Positions 17,258 to 24,662 of a stretch of 38,984 nucleotides of DNA are shown piece by piece (the first letter of the stretch is position 1; each line of letters begins with the position of its first letter). The translations under genes were made by a program, and so were the position numbers. This stretch comes from Candidatus Bariatricus faecipullorum (lineage in GTDB: Bacteria; Bacillota; Clostridia; Lachnospirales; Lachnospiraceae), in the NCBI GenBank assembly GCA_019118525.1, contig DWYV01000051.1:1-38984 (forward strand), given 5' to 3'. The notes beneath the pieces were generated by a model. The model worked only from the letters and a program-made list of their open reading frames with translations, ran no database searches and was not told where the DNA came from.

Positions 17258-17932
17258 ATGAGCGGAAAAATGAAATGGAAAATCGCAGTAGATATTCTGA
17301 TGACTCTTGCGCTTCTGGTGCTGATGTCTTATGGAATGGCCGGAGAAGCAGTTCACGAATGGACAGGAATGGGCATGTTCGTGCTGTTTATTCTGCACCA
17401 TATTCTGAACCGGAGCTGGACGGCAAATCTTGGAAAGGGCAGATATACCTCTTTCCGGATTCTGTAGACGATTCTGGCACTGCTGATACTGGTCTGCATG
17501 CTGGGGTCCATGGTAAGCGGCATCCTGCTTTCCCGCTACGTGTTTGCGTTCCTGCATATCAGCGGCTTTGCCGCAGCGGCGCGGACCGTGCATATGCTTG
17601 GCGCCTACTGGGGATTTGTACTGATGTCCCTGCATCTGGGACTGCACTGGAACATGGTGGTAAACATGGCAGGTAAAAAAGGAACGCCTTCGGCGGTCCG
17701 GACCTGGACGGCCCGGATTCTGGCCCTGGCGGTGGCTGCTTACGGTATCTGGGTATTTGTGAAACGGGGAATCGGAACCTATATGCTTCTCCAGGTACAC
17801 TTTGTATTTTTGGATTATGCAGAACCGCTGGCCCTTTTCATTCTGGATTATATGGCGATTATGGGATTTTTTGTATTTGCAGGCTACTATGCCGGAAAGG
17901 CACTGCGCAGGGCGGGAAGCCGGAAAAAATAG
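17258..17932 (+). pseudogene. DUF4405 membrane protein with internal stop
   Basis: A 225-codon frame from ATG 17258 (AAAGGAG upstream) to 17932. It encodes several membrane spans with the DUF4405 pattern: EWTGMGMFVLFILHHILNR, GKGRYTSFRIL, ISGFAAAARTVHMLGAYWGF and SLHLGLHWNMV. The repeated membrane His residues suggest a cytochrome b-like haem-binding bundle. Codon 70 is TAG (17465-17467) in SFRIL-stop-TILALL; homologues usually carry Gln at that place, so a single C-to-T change explains it. The reading frame resumes intact. It would fit with the redox-type lipoprotein downstream. Confidence 0.8.
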
Positions 17933-17974
17933 CTGTATTTACTTTCAGGTTTATGCTGAATAACAATCCGGGAA

Positions 17975-18003
17975 TTCCCAGAAAGCAGAATCTGCTTTAT
18001 ACT
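17975..18003 (+). promoter_or_regulatory. Predicted promoter of the flavodoxin lipoprotein
   Basis: TTCCCA (17975-17980), a 17-base spacer, TATACT (17998-18003). The spacer is almost wholly filled by the dyad at 17982-17998. Confidence 0.5.
17982..17998. promoter_or_regulatory. Operator-like perfect dyad within promoter spacer
   Basis: AAAGCAGAATCTGCTTT is an 8-1-8 perfect palindrome centred at 17990, exactly between the -35 and -10. A repressor bound there would block polymerase. No regulator gene is adjacent. Confidence 0.55.
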
Positions 18004-18045
18004 GTGCCTGTAAGATAAAAAAGAAGACAAAGGAGCAGTGATAAA

Positions 18046-18702
18046 ATGAAAGCAGGAAGATGGATTTCCCTGATTTTGGCAGGCGTGACAGCCGTAAGCC
18101 TTCTGGCAGGATGCGGCGCCGGCACAGAGGACAGCCAGGACAGTTCGGCACAGACTGCCCAGGAGGATACAGATACCCAGGCGGCAGAAGAGGAAACGGA
18201 CGAAGGAACCGGAACTTCCGGGAATGTACTGGTGGTCTATTATTCCGCAACCGGAAATACCGAAGAAGTGGCAAACTATATTGCGGACGCCACGGGAGGA
18301 GATTTATTTGAACTGGAGCCCTCCGAGCCCTATACCAGCGATGACCTGGACTGGACCAATGATGAAAGCCGGGTATCCCGGGAGTATGCCGATGAATCTC
18401 TGAGAAACGTAGAACTGGTGTCCACCTCCGTGGATAACTGGGATTCCTATGGCACCGTATTTATCGGATATCCAATCTGGTGGGGCATCGCCGCATGGCC
18501 GGTAGATTCCTTTGTAGAGAACAATGACTTTACAGGTAAGACTGTGATTCCGTTTGCAACTTCCGCATCTTCAGGAATGGGCGAGAGCGGACAGCTTCTG
18601 GCAGACCTGGCAGGAACCGGGGACTGGCAGGAAGGACAGAGGTTCCGGTCAGGTGCTGATGAGGCGGATGTCCAGGAATGGGTGAATGGACTGGGACTGT
18701 GA
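18046..18702 (+). CDS. Flavodoxin-domain lipoprotein
   Basis: A 218-aa exported lipoprotein. A signal peptide ends in lipobox LLAGC (Cys23), then an acidic D/E/T-rich linker (about residues 26-60) leads to a flavodoxin domain starting VLVVYYSATGNTEEVANYI, with the phosphate-binding loop SATGNT. Flavodoxins bind FMN and carry electrons; an extracytoplasmic one would accept electrons at the cell surface. AAAGGAG lies upstream of the ATG. The neighbouring DUF4405 protein could be its membrane electron donor, which is inference. Confidence 0.88.
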   Translation: MKAGRWISLILAGVTAVSLLAGCGAGTEDSQDSSAQTAQEDTDTQAAEEETDEGTGTSGNVLVVYYSATGNTEEVANYIADATGGDLFELEPSEPYTSDDLDWTNDESRVSREYADESLRNVELVSTSVDNWDSYGTVFIGYPIWWGIAAWPVDSFVENNDFTGKTVIPFATSASSGMGESGQLLADLAGTGDWQEGQRFRSGADEADVQEWVNGLGL

Positions 18703-18744
18703 CCATCAGAAACAGAATTAAAAACAGAATATTTTTTGAAAACG

Positions 18745-18774
18745 GGCAGGGTATTGTATGTATCCTGCCTTTTT
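18745..18774 (+). terminator. Terminator after the flavodoxin lipoprotein
   Basis: GGCAGG (18745-18750) pairs with CCTGCC (18764-18769), followed by five T. The AT-richer stretch from 18775 to 18910 that follows holds no gene I can see. Confidence 0.8.
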
Positions 18775-18915
18775 AAGTGTCATCTAAAGTGCCGAAAAGT
18801 ATTTTAAATGGCACTTTGAATTTCTAAAAACTATGTTTTATAGGACATTAATAGGACGAAAATGTCCTGTTAAACAGTGATGTAGATGGAAACAATATGA
18901 ATAAATCAGATGAGA

Positions 18916-18944
18916 TTGACAAAGAAAATAATTTCAAGTATACT
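18916..18944 (+). promoter_or_regulatory. Promoter of the AbiE-type locus
   Basis: Perfect TTGACA (18916-18921), a 17-base spacer, TATACT (18939-18944). Confidence 0.8.
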
Positions 18945-18946
18945 AA

Positions 18947-18975
18947 CGATAAGTAAATTAATGATTTACTTATCG
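18947..18975. promoter_or_regulatory. Operator-like palindrome of the AbiE-type locus
   Basis: CGATAAGTAAAT (18947-18958) and ATTTACTTATCG (18964-18975) are perfect 12-base inverted arms around TAATG. The site begins 3 bases after the -10 and ends 14 bases before the antitoxin start. AbiEi antitoxins are known to repress their own promoter by binding inverted repeats, so autoregulation is likely. Confidence 0.75.
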
Positions 18976-18989
18976 AAAGGAAAACGGTT

Positions 18990-19613
18990 ATGTTATACGA
19001 ATATTTGAAAGAAAATTATATTCCAGGAGAACCTATTTTTGCCGGAGATATTGATATCCCAGGGATGACAGAAGAAAATCTTAGATATCATTTAAAAAAA
19101 CTTACTGACAGTGGAACCATATGCCGATTTGAACCGGGAGTATACTATTTCCCTAAAACGGATATTTTCGGTGAGCGGATGTCTATGACTCCGGATACAG
19201 TAGCTGTTCATAAGTATATCATGCGCAGGGGAAAGCGGGTGGGCTACTATTCCGGCTATACATTGGCAAACCGCATGGGATTATCCACGCAGGTTCCGTT
19301 TACTCAGGAGATAAGCAGCAATTTTGCTCCGGCATTGGTAAGGAAAATGACGATTAAAAACAGGCAATACATTATCAGAAGACCAGTAGTGGAAGTGACG
19401 GAAGAAAATGCGCCGGTGCTGCAGTTTCTTGACTGTTTGAAGGATATTGAAAAATGCACAGAGCTAGAACCGGAAAAATGCGGAAAGATTTTGACAGAAT
19501 TTGCCAGGAAAAATGCTATTACAAAGAAAAAGATTGATATGTTTATTGCAAATTATCCGATTAAGATATATAAAGCAATATATGAAACGGAGGTAGAGTA
19601 TGTATCTTCATAA
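18990..19613 (+). CDS. AbiEi-family antitoxin / DUF6088-like regulator
   Basis: A 207-aa protein with an N-terminal winged-helix-like region (EENLRYHLKKLTDSGTICRFEPGVYYFP) typical of AbiEi antitoxin domains, followed by RGKRVGYYSGYTLANRMGLSTQVP, which matches the DUF6088/AbiEi pattern. In type IV AbiE systems this protein represses the operon and counters the AbiEii nucleotidyltransferase toxin. AAAGGAAAA precedes the ATG. The gene is intact and AT-richer than its neighbours, suggesting acquisition. Its 3' end overlaps the toxin remnant by 14 bases. Confidence 0.8.
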   Translation: MLYEYLKENYIPGEPIFAGDIDIPGMTEENLRYHLKKLTDSGTICRFEPGVYYFPKTDIFGERMSMTPDTVAVHKYIMRRGKRVGYYSGYTLANRMGLSTQVPFTQEISSNFAPALVRKMTIKNRQYIIRRPVVEVTEENAPVLQFLDCLKDIEKCTELEPEKCGKILTEFARKNAITKKKIDMFIANYPIKIYKAIYETEVEYVSS

Positions 19614-19971
19614 GGATAGAGAAATGTTTAGGGACGTGGTGGAACAGACTGCTGAGCAAAGCGGAAGAACACCTATAGTGGTAGAAAAAGACTACTATGT
19701 TACATTGATTCTGAAATTATTGTTAGAGTAGCTTGATCTGTGTGTATTCAAAGGAGGGACGTCTTTATCGAAAGGATATCATGTAATCAATCGTTTTTCT
19801 GAAGATATTGATATTACTTTCAAAGAACATATAGGAGAGAGCAGAAGGAAAAAACTTAAGAATGTTGTTTTAAAAGGAATAAGCGAAGAACTGGAAATGC
19901 CGATTGCAAACTGGAATGAAACCCAGAGCGACAGGAACTATAAAACTCCGTTTTTTTATATGGCGGACTGA
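19600..19971 (+). pseudogene. AbiEii-type nucleotidyltransferase toxin remnant
   Basis: From ATG 19600 the frame reads MYLHKDREMFRDVVEQ and TPIVVEKDYYVTLILKLL, then meets TAG at codon 44 (19729-19731). It then continues FKGGTSLSKGYHVINRFSEDIDITF, the nucleotidyltransferase core with GGTSLSKG and the SEDID acidic pair. The frame ends at 19971 after about 123 codons, whereas AbiEii proteins run well over 200. The toxin is therefore inactivated twice, by a nonsense codon and by loss of the C-terminus. The truncation lies next to the left border of the mobile segment, which may have caused it. Confidence 0.8.
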
Positions 19972-19982
19972 TTAGCACTATC

Positions 19983-20034
19983 CGAAAAAGAAAGAGCTGA
20001 TGATCCGTGAGGTAACTCACAAGTTCATCGGCTC
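19983..20034 (-). terminator. Terminator of the minus-strand cargo operon
   Basis: On the minus strand GAGCCGATGA (20034-20025) pairs with TCATCAGCTC (20003-19994) with one mismatch, with an inner GTGAG/CTCAC stem (20007-20011, 20016-20020). It is followed by TTTCTTTTTC (19993-19984). Confidence 0.75.
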
Positions 20035-20039
20035 TGCGT

Positions 20040-20216
20040 CTATGCGTCTGGCTCTTTGATGACAGTTATATGTAACTCTTTGGCATTGATTAAAGTTTCA
20101 CGCTTGCATTTAGGGCAGTAGAGAGGATAGTTCTTCAATACGGTATCTTCTCTAATTCTGACACGGGTTTTATTACCACACATGGGGCAATGTATCCATT
20201 CTGTTTGTTGTTTCAT
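20040..20216 (-). CDS. Cysteine-rich KTR-domain protein
   Basis: A 58-aa protein with two zinc-ribbon knuckles, CPMCGNKT and CPKCKRET, matching the cysteine-rich KTR family common in Clostridia conjugative and mobilisable elements. The start at 20216 is set by GGAG about 6 bases upstream and by the ATGA overlap with the hydrolase stop; a GTG two codons earlier is also possible. It is the last gene of the cargo operon. Function unknown; nucleic-acid binding is plausible. Confidence 0.8.
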   Translation of the reverse strand: MKQQTEWIHCPMCGNKTRVRIREDTVLKNYPLYCPKCKRETLINAKELHITVIKEPDA

Positions 20217-20950
20217 AAGCACTCCGATATAAATTTTTCAAGCATTGGATTAAGTTGCTTGGCATTACGCATTGGGAAGTCGTGGTTTGCTCCTTGTAAT
20301 ATCATTGTTTGACAGTTTGGATTTCGAGCAAGTAATGTAAGAGAAATTTTCATATTTCTAACTTCCTTACTCCCGCAAATCGCCAACATAGGTATCGTTA
20401 CTGCTTGATATTCAGGTAACTTTGATAAATCTAATGTATTAGAAAAAAAGGAACGATACACTTGTGGAGTAATCTGTTTTGAATATTCCGCCATATTATT
20501 TACCTGTTCTCTGGTGTAATTCCAATATTTTCCCTGAAACTGCACTAACCATCTCCAATGCAGCATTTTTGCGGATAACCCTGCAAGAGAACAGTACCTC
20601 CGAATTGTTTTCGGCTTGGGATTTACCCATGCGCTTAAAAATGCGGTAAAGTTAAATAATTCGGGCTGTTTGCTGACAAGCATTATTGCAATCTGTCCTC
20701 CAAGCGAATGACCGATTACGCCAATTCGCTTTTTATGCAGGGCTTTAATGAGCGTAAAGAGTTCCTCTACGGTCTTTTGCGGCTCATAAATCTCACCAGC
20801 CGCCTTCCCTGCACCTGCCAAGTGAGGTACAACAAGATGATATTTATCAGAAAAGCAATATTGCCCACAAAATGTATCAAGCGCACCCGCCCCATGCAGC
20901 AGTAAGATGGTTGGATTTTCCTTATTTCCGTATTCATCATAATACAGCAT
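20213..20950 (-). CDS. Alpha/beta hydrolase (cargo gene 2)
   Basis: A 245-aa soluble hydrolase. The oxyanion-type motif LLHGAG lies at residues 18-22, the nucleophile elbow GHSLGG has Ser82, and the late His lies in GANHDFP. The start at 20950 has AAAGGAAAA upstream and overlaps the end of the preceding hydrolase by 14 bases. The substrate is unknown. A pair of hydrolases under a TetR regulator suggests detoxification of a small ester or lactone, but this is inference. Confidence 0.8.
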   Translation of the reverse strand: MLYYDEYGNKENPTILLLHGAGALDTFCGQYCFSDKYHLVVPHLAGAGKAAGEIYEPQKTVEELFTLIKALHKKRIGVIGHSLGGQIAIMLVSKQPELFNFTAFLSAWVNPKPKTIRRYCSLAGLSAKMLHWRWLVQFQGKYWNYTREQVNNMAEYSKQITPQVYRSFFSNTLDLSKLPEYQAVTIPMLAICGSKEVRNMKISLTLLARNPNCQTMILQGANHDFPMRNAKQLNPMLEKFISECL

Positions 20951-21773
20951 AATTTTTCCTTTCTTGGCGGACAGTTTCGATAATAAAGTTTTCTATTTCC
21001 TTATTTACTTGTTCTGGATTTTCTCCATTGGCAAAATGCTTTGCTTGTTTTATAAAATGTAGCGGATAACCTGTTTGTTTTGCCCATTCTTTGCAATATG
21101 TCTTAACCTTGCCTGTTCTGTCCTTCTCACCCACTAATATCAATACAGGAAACAAAAAATCTACATCTTTATTTTCTACAATAAAATACTCATAAGCAAT
21201 CCGCATTTGCTGGATAATTTCTGACTTAGACAGTGGTTTTAACATAGACAACATTTTTTGATAGGAATATCGGCTCTCTGATATCGACCATGCCATGCTC
21301 TTTCTCAAAAGATTGGCTGTAAAGCATTTTGCCATAGGAGCAACCTGCTTCAGCCACCATATGTCTGATTTTGAGTAATATTTAAGTCCCAATGGTGTTG
21401 TATCTAACGCCACAAATCCCTTTACCATATCAGGATACAAAGCAGCAAAATGTTGACTTGGATAGCCACCCATAGACATTCCCACTAAAAATGTTTTTTC
21501 AATGTTTTCTTTCTGCAATATGCTATGTAATATTTCTGCTGTATCATGATAATTGAATTGCTGATATGGTCTTGACAATCCATGCATAGGAACATCCCAT
21601 AAGATGATTGTGTAATTATCTGAAAAGTAAGGTATCTGCTTTTCAAACATGGTATGGTCTGCGGTTACTCCATGCGTAAAAACAATACAGTCTGATACAT
21701 TTTCATTTTTGATAATCCAATAATGTACTATTCCGCCTTGTGCCAAAATTGTTTTATGTTGTATTTTGTTCAC
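20937..21773 (-). CDS. Alpha/beta hydrolase (cargo gene 1)
   Basis: A hydrolase of about 278 aa. FTHGVTADHTMF supplies the oxyanion loop, DVPMHGLSRP is the family's G-x-S/G loop, GMSMGG holds the nucleophile (Ser100), and AKHFANGENPEQV holds the late His. The start is uncertain. A GTG at 21773 overlaps the tetR stop as GTGA and gives the expected length, but the AGGAGG site is only one base before it; an in-frame TTG at 21800 would lie inside tetR. Translational coupling to tetR is likely either way. Confidence 0.78.
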   Translation of the reverse strand: MNKIQHKTILAQGGIVHYWIIKNENVSDCIVFTHGVTADHTMFEKQIPYFSDNYTIILWDVPMHGLSRPYQQFNYHDTAEILHSILQKENIEKTFLVGMSMGGYPSQHFAALYPDMVKGFVALDTTPLGLKYYSKSDIWWLKQVAPMAKCFTANLLRKSMAWSISESRYSYQKMLSMLKPLSKSEIIQQMRIAYEYFIVENKDVDFLFPVLILVGEKDRTGKVKTYCKEWAKQTGYPLHFIKQAKHFANGENPEQVNKEIENFIIETVRQERKNYAVL

Positions 21774-22381
21774 ACCTCCTGCGTATAAACCTTTTTCCAA
21801 AAATCAATTAAAACAATGATTTCTTTCTCAATTTCATCTGGTATAATACAATTTGAACGATATTTTTTCAGCATATACCCATCGACAGCATAAAAGATTT
21901 CAGCATACATTGTTTTTATATCAATATCTTTCCGAAATTTTAATATATCCATCTTCTCAAACACTATCATTTCACTTGCCTTGCTAACATCATTAAAGTT
22001 TTCTTGAATGGAATTTTGTATTTCTGGAGTCGTTTCATAATATGCCCTGAGCGAAAAAGCATATAAATGCGGATACTCTCGCATAAGCGAACACTTTGAT
22101 AATAGGCTCCTTTTCAGCATTTCAAAAAAATCATCTGTTTCTAAAGTTTTGTATTCTGCAACTGCTTTCCTTGTCATCTCAATAGCGTTCGTCCATAGAT
22201 ACAGATATAATTCTTTTTTATTTGTAAAGTAGTGGAAAAGCAACGCTTTTGAAATGCCGCTCTCGTCTGCAATTTCTGACATAGGTGCTTTTTTGTAGCT
22301 GTTTTCGGAAAACACTTTGTAAGCAGCATTTATGATACGCCTCTGTTTTTCTAATGGAAGTTTGAAAAACTTGTCATTCAT
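21770..22381 (-). CDS. TetR/AcrR-family regulator
   Basis: A 203-aa repressor. The helix-turn-helix is KAPMSEIADESGISKALLFHYF followed by KKELYLYL (residues about 30-60), preceded by the RIINAAYKVFSE helix. The rest is the family's variable ligand domain. The start at 22381 places GGGAG 7 bases upstream; an ATG two codons earlier lies too close to it. It heads the operon of two hydrolases and a KTR protein and probably represses it through the palindrome at 22395-22413. The inducer is unknown. Confidence 0.9.
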   Translation of the reverse strand: MNDKFFKLPLEKQRRIINAAYKVFSENSYKKAPMSEIADESGISKALLFHYFTNKKELYLYLWTNAIEMTRKAVAEYKTLETDDFFEMLKRSLLSKCSLMREYPHLYAFSLRAYYETTPEIQNSIQENFNDVSKASEMIVFEKMDILKFRKDIDIKTMYAEIFYAVDGYMLKKYRSNCIIPDEIEKEIIVLIDFWKKVYTQEV

Positions 22382-22394
22382 ATACATTCTCCCT

Positions 22395-22413
22395 ATTGAC
22401 CGTAACGGTTAAT
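22395..22413. promoter_or_regulatory. Likely TetR operator
   Basis: ATTGACCGTAACGGTTAAT is a 9-1-9 dyad with one mismatch, lying between the predicted transcription start and the tetR ribosome site. A further half site ATTGACC lies at about 22433 within the promoter spacer. Confidence 0.65.
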
Positions 22414-22421
22414 ACAAGCAT

Positions 22422-22450
22422 ATTATATATCCATTGACCATTTTTGAGAA
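22422..22450 (-). promoter_or_regulatory. Predicted promoter of the tetR operon
   Basis: On the minus strand TTCTCA (22450-22445), a 17-base spacer, perfect TATAAT (22427-22422). Confidence 0.5.
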
Positions 22451-22468
22451 GACCATTCCTAAAATTAT

Positions 22469-22495
22469 AAAAAAGAGGCATATCACCTCTGCCTC
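22469..22495 (-). terminator. Terminator after tnpV
   Basis: On the minus strand GAGGCA (22495-22490) pairs with TGCCTC (22480-22475), followed by six T. It separates the recombinase module from the cargo operon. Confidence 0.75.
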
Positions 22496-22502
22496 AAGTC
22501 TG

Positions 22503-22877
22503 TTATGTGTAAATGATTTCCTCGTTCACAATCTCCCTCACACACGCCTTTATGTTATTGAGCCTTTGTACCCATTCAAGCTGATTTTCTACCTTTAGCG
22601 GCTCTGTGATACCCTGCGCCCGTTTCATCTGCTCTGTGAGCCTTTCCATGCGCTCCTGCGCCTGCTTGTCGATGTCGGCAAGGTAAGCGTTCAGCCTGCC
22701 GCTTGTGAGCAGGGTTATGTAAGTTGCTCTGCGGTATTCTTTCAGATACCGCAAGTGCCGCTGCCCCCATACGCCTATGGTCTGTTCTTTTTCGTCTGGC
22801 ACGGTAAGGCAGGGGAGAAGATAATCCCCCTGCTGTTCATAAGTGCCGCCCAACTGTTCAAAGATTGATTTCGTCAT
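22503..22877 (-). CDS. tnpV: TnpV-family transposon protein
   Basis: A 124-aa protein matching the TnpV family of Tn4451/Tn5397-like elements: FEQLGGTYEQQGDYLLPCL, HLRYLKEYRRATYITLLTSGRLNAYL, and NNIKACVREIV at the C-terminus. Its role in transposition is not known. The start at 22877 is preferred because GGAGGG lies 6-7 bases upstream; an in-frame ATG at 22892 overlaps the stop of the previous small gene but has no ribosome site of its own. Confidence 0.88.
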   Translation of the reverse strand: MTKSIFEQLGGTYEQQGDYLLPCLTVPDEKEQTIGVWGQRHLRYLKEYRRATYITLLTSGRLNAYLADIDKQAQERMERLTEQMKRAQGITEPLKVENQLEWVQRLNNIKACVREIVNEEIIYT

Positions 22878-22891
22878 TGTCATTCCCTCCA

Positions 22892-23059
22892 TTACCGTAT
22901 TTTTATCTTTTTCGTCTTTGCGTACATGACCTTTATCAGCAGCTCGTCCACACAGTCCGTATATCTTCCCGCCGCAATCAGTTTGTTGCGGAAGTCAATC
23001 AGAGCGTGGAGAACAAGCTGCCTTTCTTCCTCGCTAAGATACAAGTGATATTTTCCCAT
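22892..23059 (-). CDS. 55-aa protein between recombinase and tnpV
   Basis: From ATG 23059 the minus strand reads MGKYHLYLSEEERQLVLHAL and continues with DFRNKLI and a Lys-rich tail (AKTKKIKIR) to a stop at 22892. It starts 26 bases inside the recombinase gene and its stop shares a base with an upstream tnpV ATG. GAAAGGA precedes the start. The overlaps on both sides show a translationally coupled module. The sequence looks like a compact helical protein; it does not look like TnpW. Function unknown. Confidence 0.7.
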   Translation of the reverse strand: MGKYHLYLSEEERQLVLHALIDFRNKLIAAGRYTDCVDELLIKVMYAKTKKIKIR

Positions 23060-24401
23060 AGCCTTTCCTTTCTTTGAGAGGGCAGGCGTTTTTCCTGCAA
23101 GGGTGTTTCAGCACCTTTGCGGAAAATACCCGTTCCCCTATGTAGCCGCCGAAGCGGTAACAGATTTTAATCATCTGTTCTGCCCCGGCATTGGTTTCCG
23201 TGCGGTCATAGACCTCAATCCTCTCTACAAGGAGATTGAGGTTTTCCGCAGTCAATTCCTGTATCCCCACATACTGCGCCATCAGCTCCGCCCACCTGAC
23301 AGCGTTCTGCTGATTGTCCTTAACCTCCTGCATGGCGGTTTCTAAAGCCTGTATCTGCCCTAAAAGCTGTTCCTGCTCGGTTTGGTACTTATCCATCAGA
23401 CGGTTAAAATTCTCATGGGAGATACGCCCCGATACACTGTCCTCATACAGACGGTCAAACAGTCTCGTCACTTCCTCATACCGTTTCTTTGCCGCTTTCA
23501 GTCTGTCGGCGTTGTTTTTTCCTTTGCTCCCGTCCGCTTTGGCGTTCATCTTCACTGCCAGAGCCACCGCTTTCTCCCTGTCCTCATAGGCAAGACGGGC
23601 ATGGTACTGAATATCCGCAAGCACCGCCTTGTATAAATCTTCATAGAAAATACGGTGGTCTGTGCAGGCTTTGGTGTTGTGAGCGTAAGTGGTACAGATA
23701 TAGATACGGTGTTTTTCCCTGCCCCAAAAGCGTAATCCTAACGCCTTTCCGCAAGTGCCGCACTTCACAAGCCCCGCAAAGGGAGAGACAAAGTTATCGG
23801 TGGTATCCCGCCTGCGGCTCAAAATCTTCTCGTTTGCCCCGTCAAAAACCTCCTGCGTCACAAGCGGCTCATGGGTGTTCTCCACAGTAATCCAGTCCTC
23901 TTTTGGTACTTTCTTTGAGGCGTTGACCTTGAAGATACTCTCCGTCTTGCACATCACGCAATGCCCCAGATAAAGGGGATTGGAGATGATATTGCGTATG
24001 ACGGTGTGCGACCACTCATACTTGTTTTCTGGATTTTCAAACCGCTTGGAGTAGTCCTTCTCGCCCCTGCTGTGCTGCCACCATGACGGGCAGGGTACTT
24101 GTTCCTCACGGAACACGGTAGCGATTTTATGCGCTCCCATGCCTGCGTTGGCAAGTTCAAATATCCGTTTTACAATCCACGCTGTTTCCTCGTCCACGAT
24201 CAGCTTGTTGTGGTTATCGGGGGATTTGCGGTAGCCGATGGGGTTAAAGGAAGAACGGTACAGCCCCGCCTTTGCCCTCGCACGGATAGAAGAACGGATT
24301 TTGCGGGAATTATCCCGGCTGTAAAACTCGTTCATCACATTTTTCAGAGCCGCTATATCGTTATTCTTGTTGGCGGTGTCCACACCGTCATTGACTGCGA
24401 T
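23034..24401 (-). pseudogene. Large serine recombinase lacking its catalytic domain
   Basis: Recognisable sequence starts at AVNDGVDTANKNNDIAALKN (about 24400) and runs to 23034. It includes NEFYSRDNSRKIRSSIRAR, the recombinase domain, a zinc-ribbon (VKCGTCGKALG and the later Cys in CTTYAHNTKAC), a long coiled coil and a DUF4368-like C-terminus. The resolvase-type N-terminal domain of about 150 residues with the active Ser is absent. Upstream in-frame sequence to 24524 is unrelated and is the antisense of a hydrolase stub. The protein is of the TnpX/CcrB-like kind that moves Tn4451-type elements, but it cannot be active here. Confidence 0.88.
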
Positions 24402-24650
24402 ATTTATGCAAAAGAAGATTCCATGTGGCCCAGCAAAGACGCAGTCGCGTATATGGTAAATCGTCTGAAAAAGCATCAGTCTGCCTGCCGTGCAGATGTT
24501 TTGGAATATGAAAAAGCAAGCCATATTCTCGTTCCGTTAAATCCGCCCATGCTGAAAATGTTTAAAATCGAGAGAAAATATCCGGAAGAATGTCGTCGCA
24601 GCAGGGAAGAAGCTTTTCAGAAGACGGTAAAATGGATACTGGATATGTGA
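24399..24650 (+). pseudogene. C-terminal stub of a BAAT-like acyl hydrolase
   Basis: The plus strand reads IYAKEDSMWPSKDAVAYMVN and continues YEKASHILVPL to a stop at 24650. This is the end of an alpha/beta hydrolase of the BAAT C-terminal type, with the acid in KEDSMWPS and the catalytic His in KASHI. The sequence 5' of about 24400 is the recombinase in antisense, so the gene has lost its front two-thirds at the element border. The missing part is not found at the left border. Confidence 0.7.
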
Positions 24651-24662
24651 GAGTGAGCCGGT

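Larger units (their letters stand above)
19972..24401. mobile_element. Decayed mobile element, approximate limits
   Basis: A block of minus-strand genes (KTR protein, two hydrolases, TetR, tnpV, 55-aa ORF, serine recombinase fragment) lies between two broken plus-strand genes, the AbiEii remnant and a hydrolase stub. Recombinase plus TnpV is the Tn4451/Tn5397-style arrangement. The recombinase is cut at about 24400, so the element cannot excise itself. The borders are set only by where gene similarity stops; I find no convincing terminal repeats or duplicated target. Confidence 0.55.

Noticed and set aside
24099..24398. N-terminal part of the plus-strand frame ending at 24650
   Set aside because: It is the antisense of the recombinase gene; only the sequence after about 24399 resembles a hydrolase.
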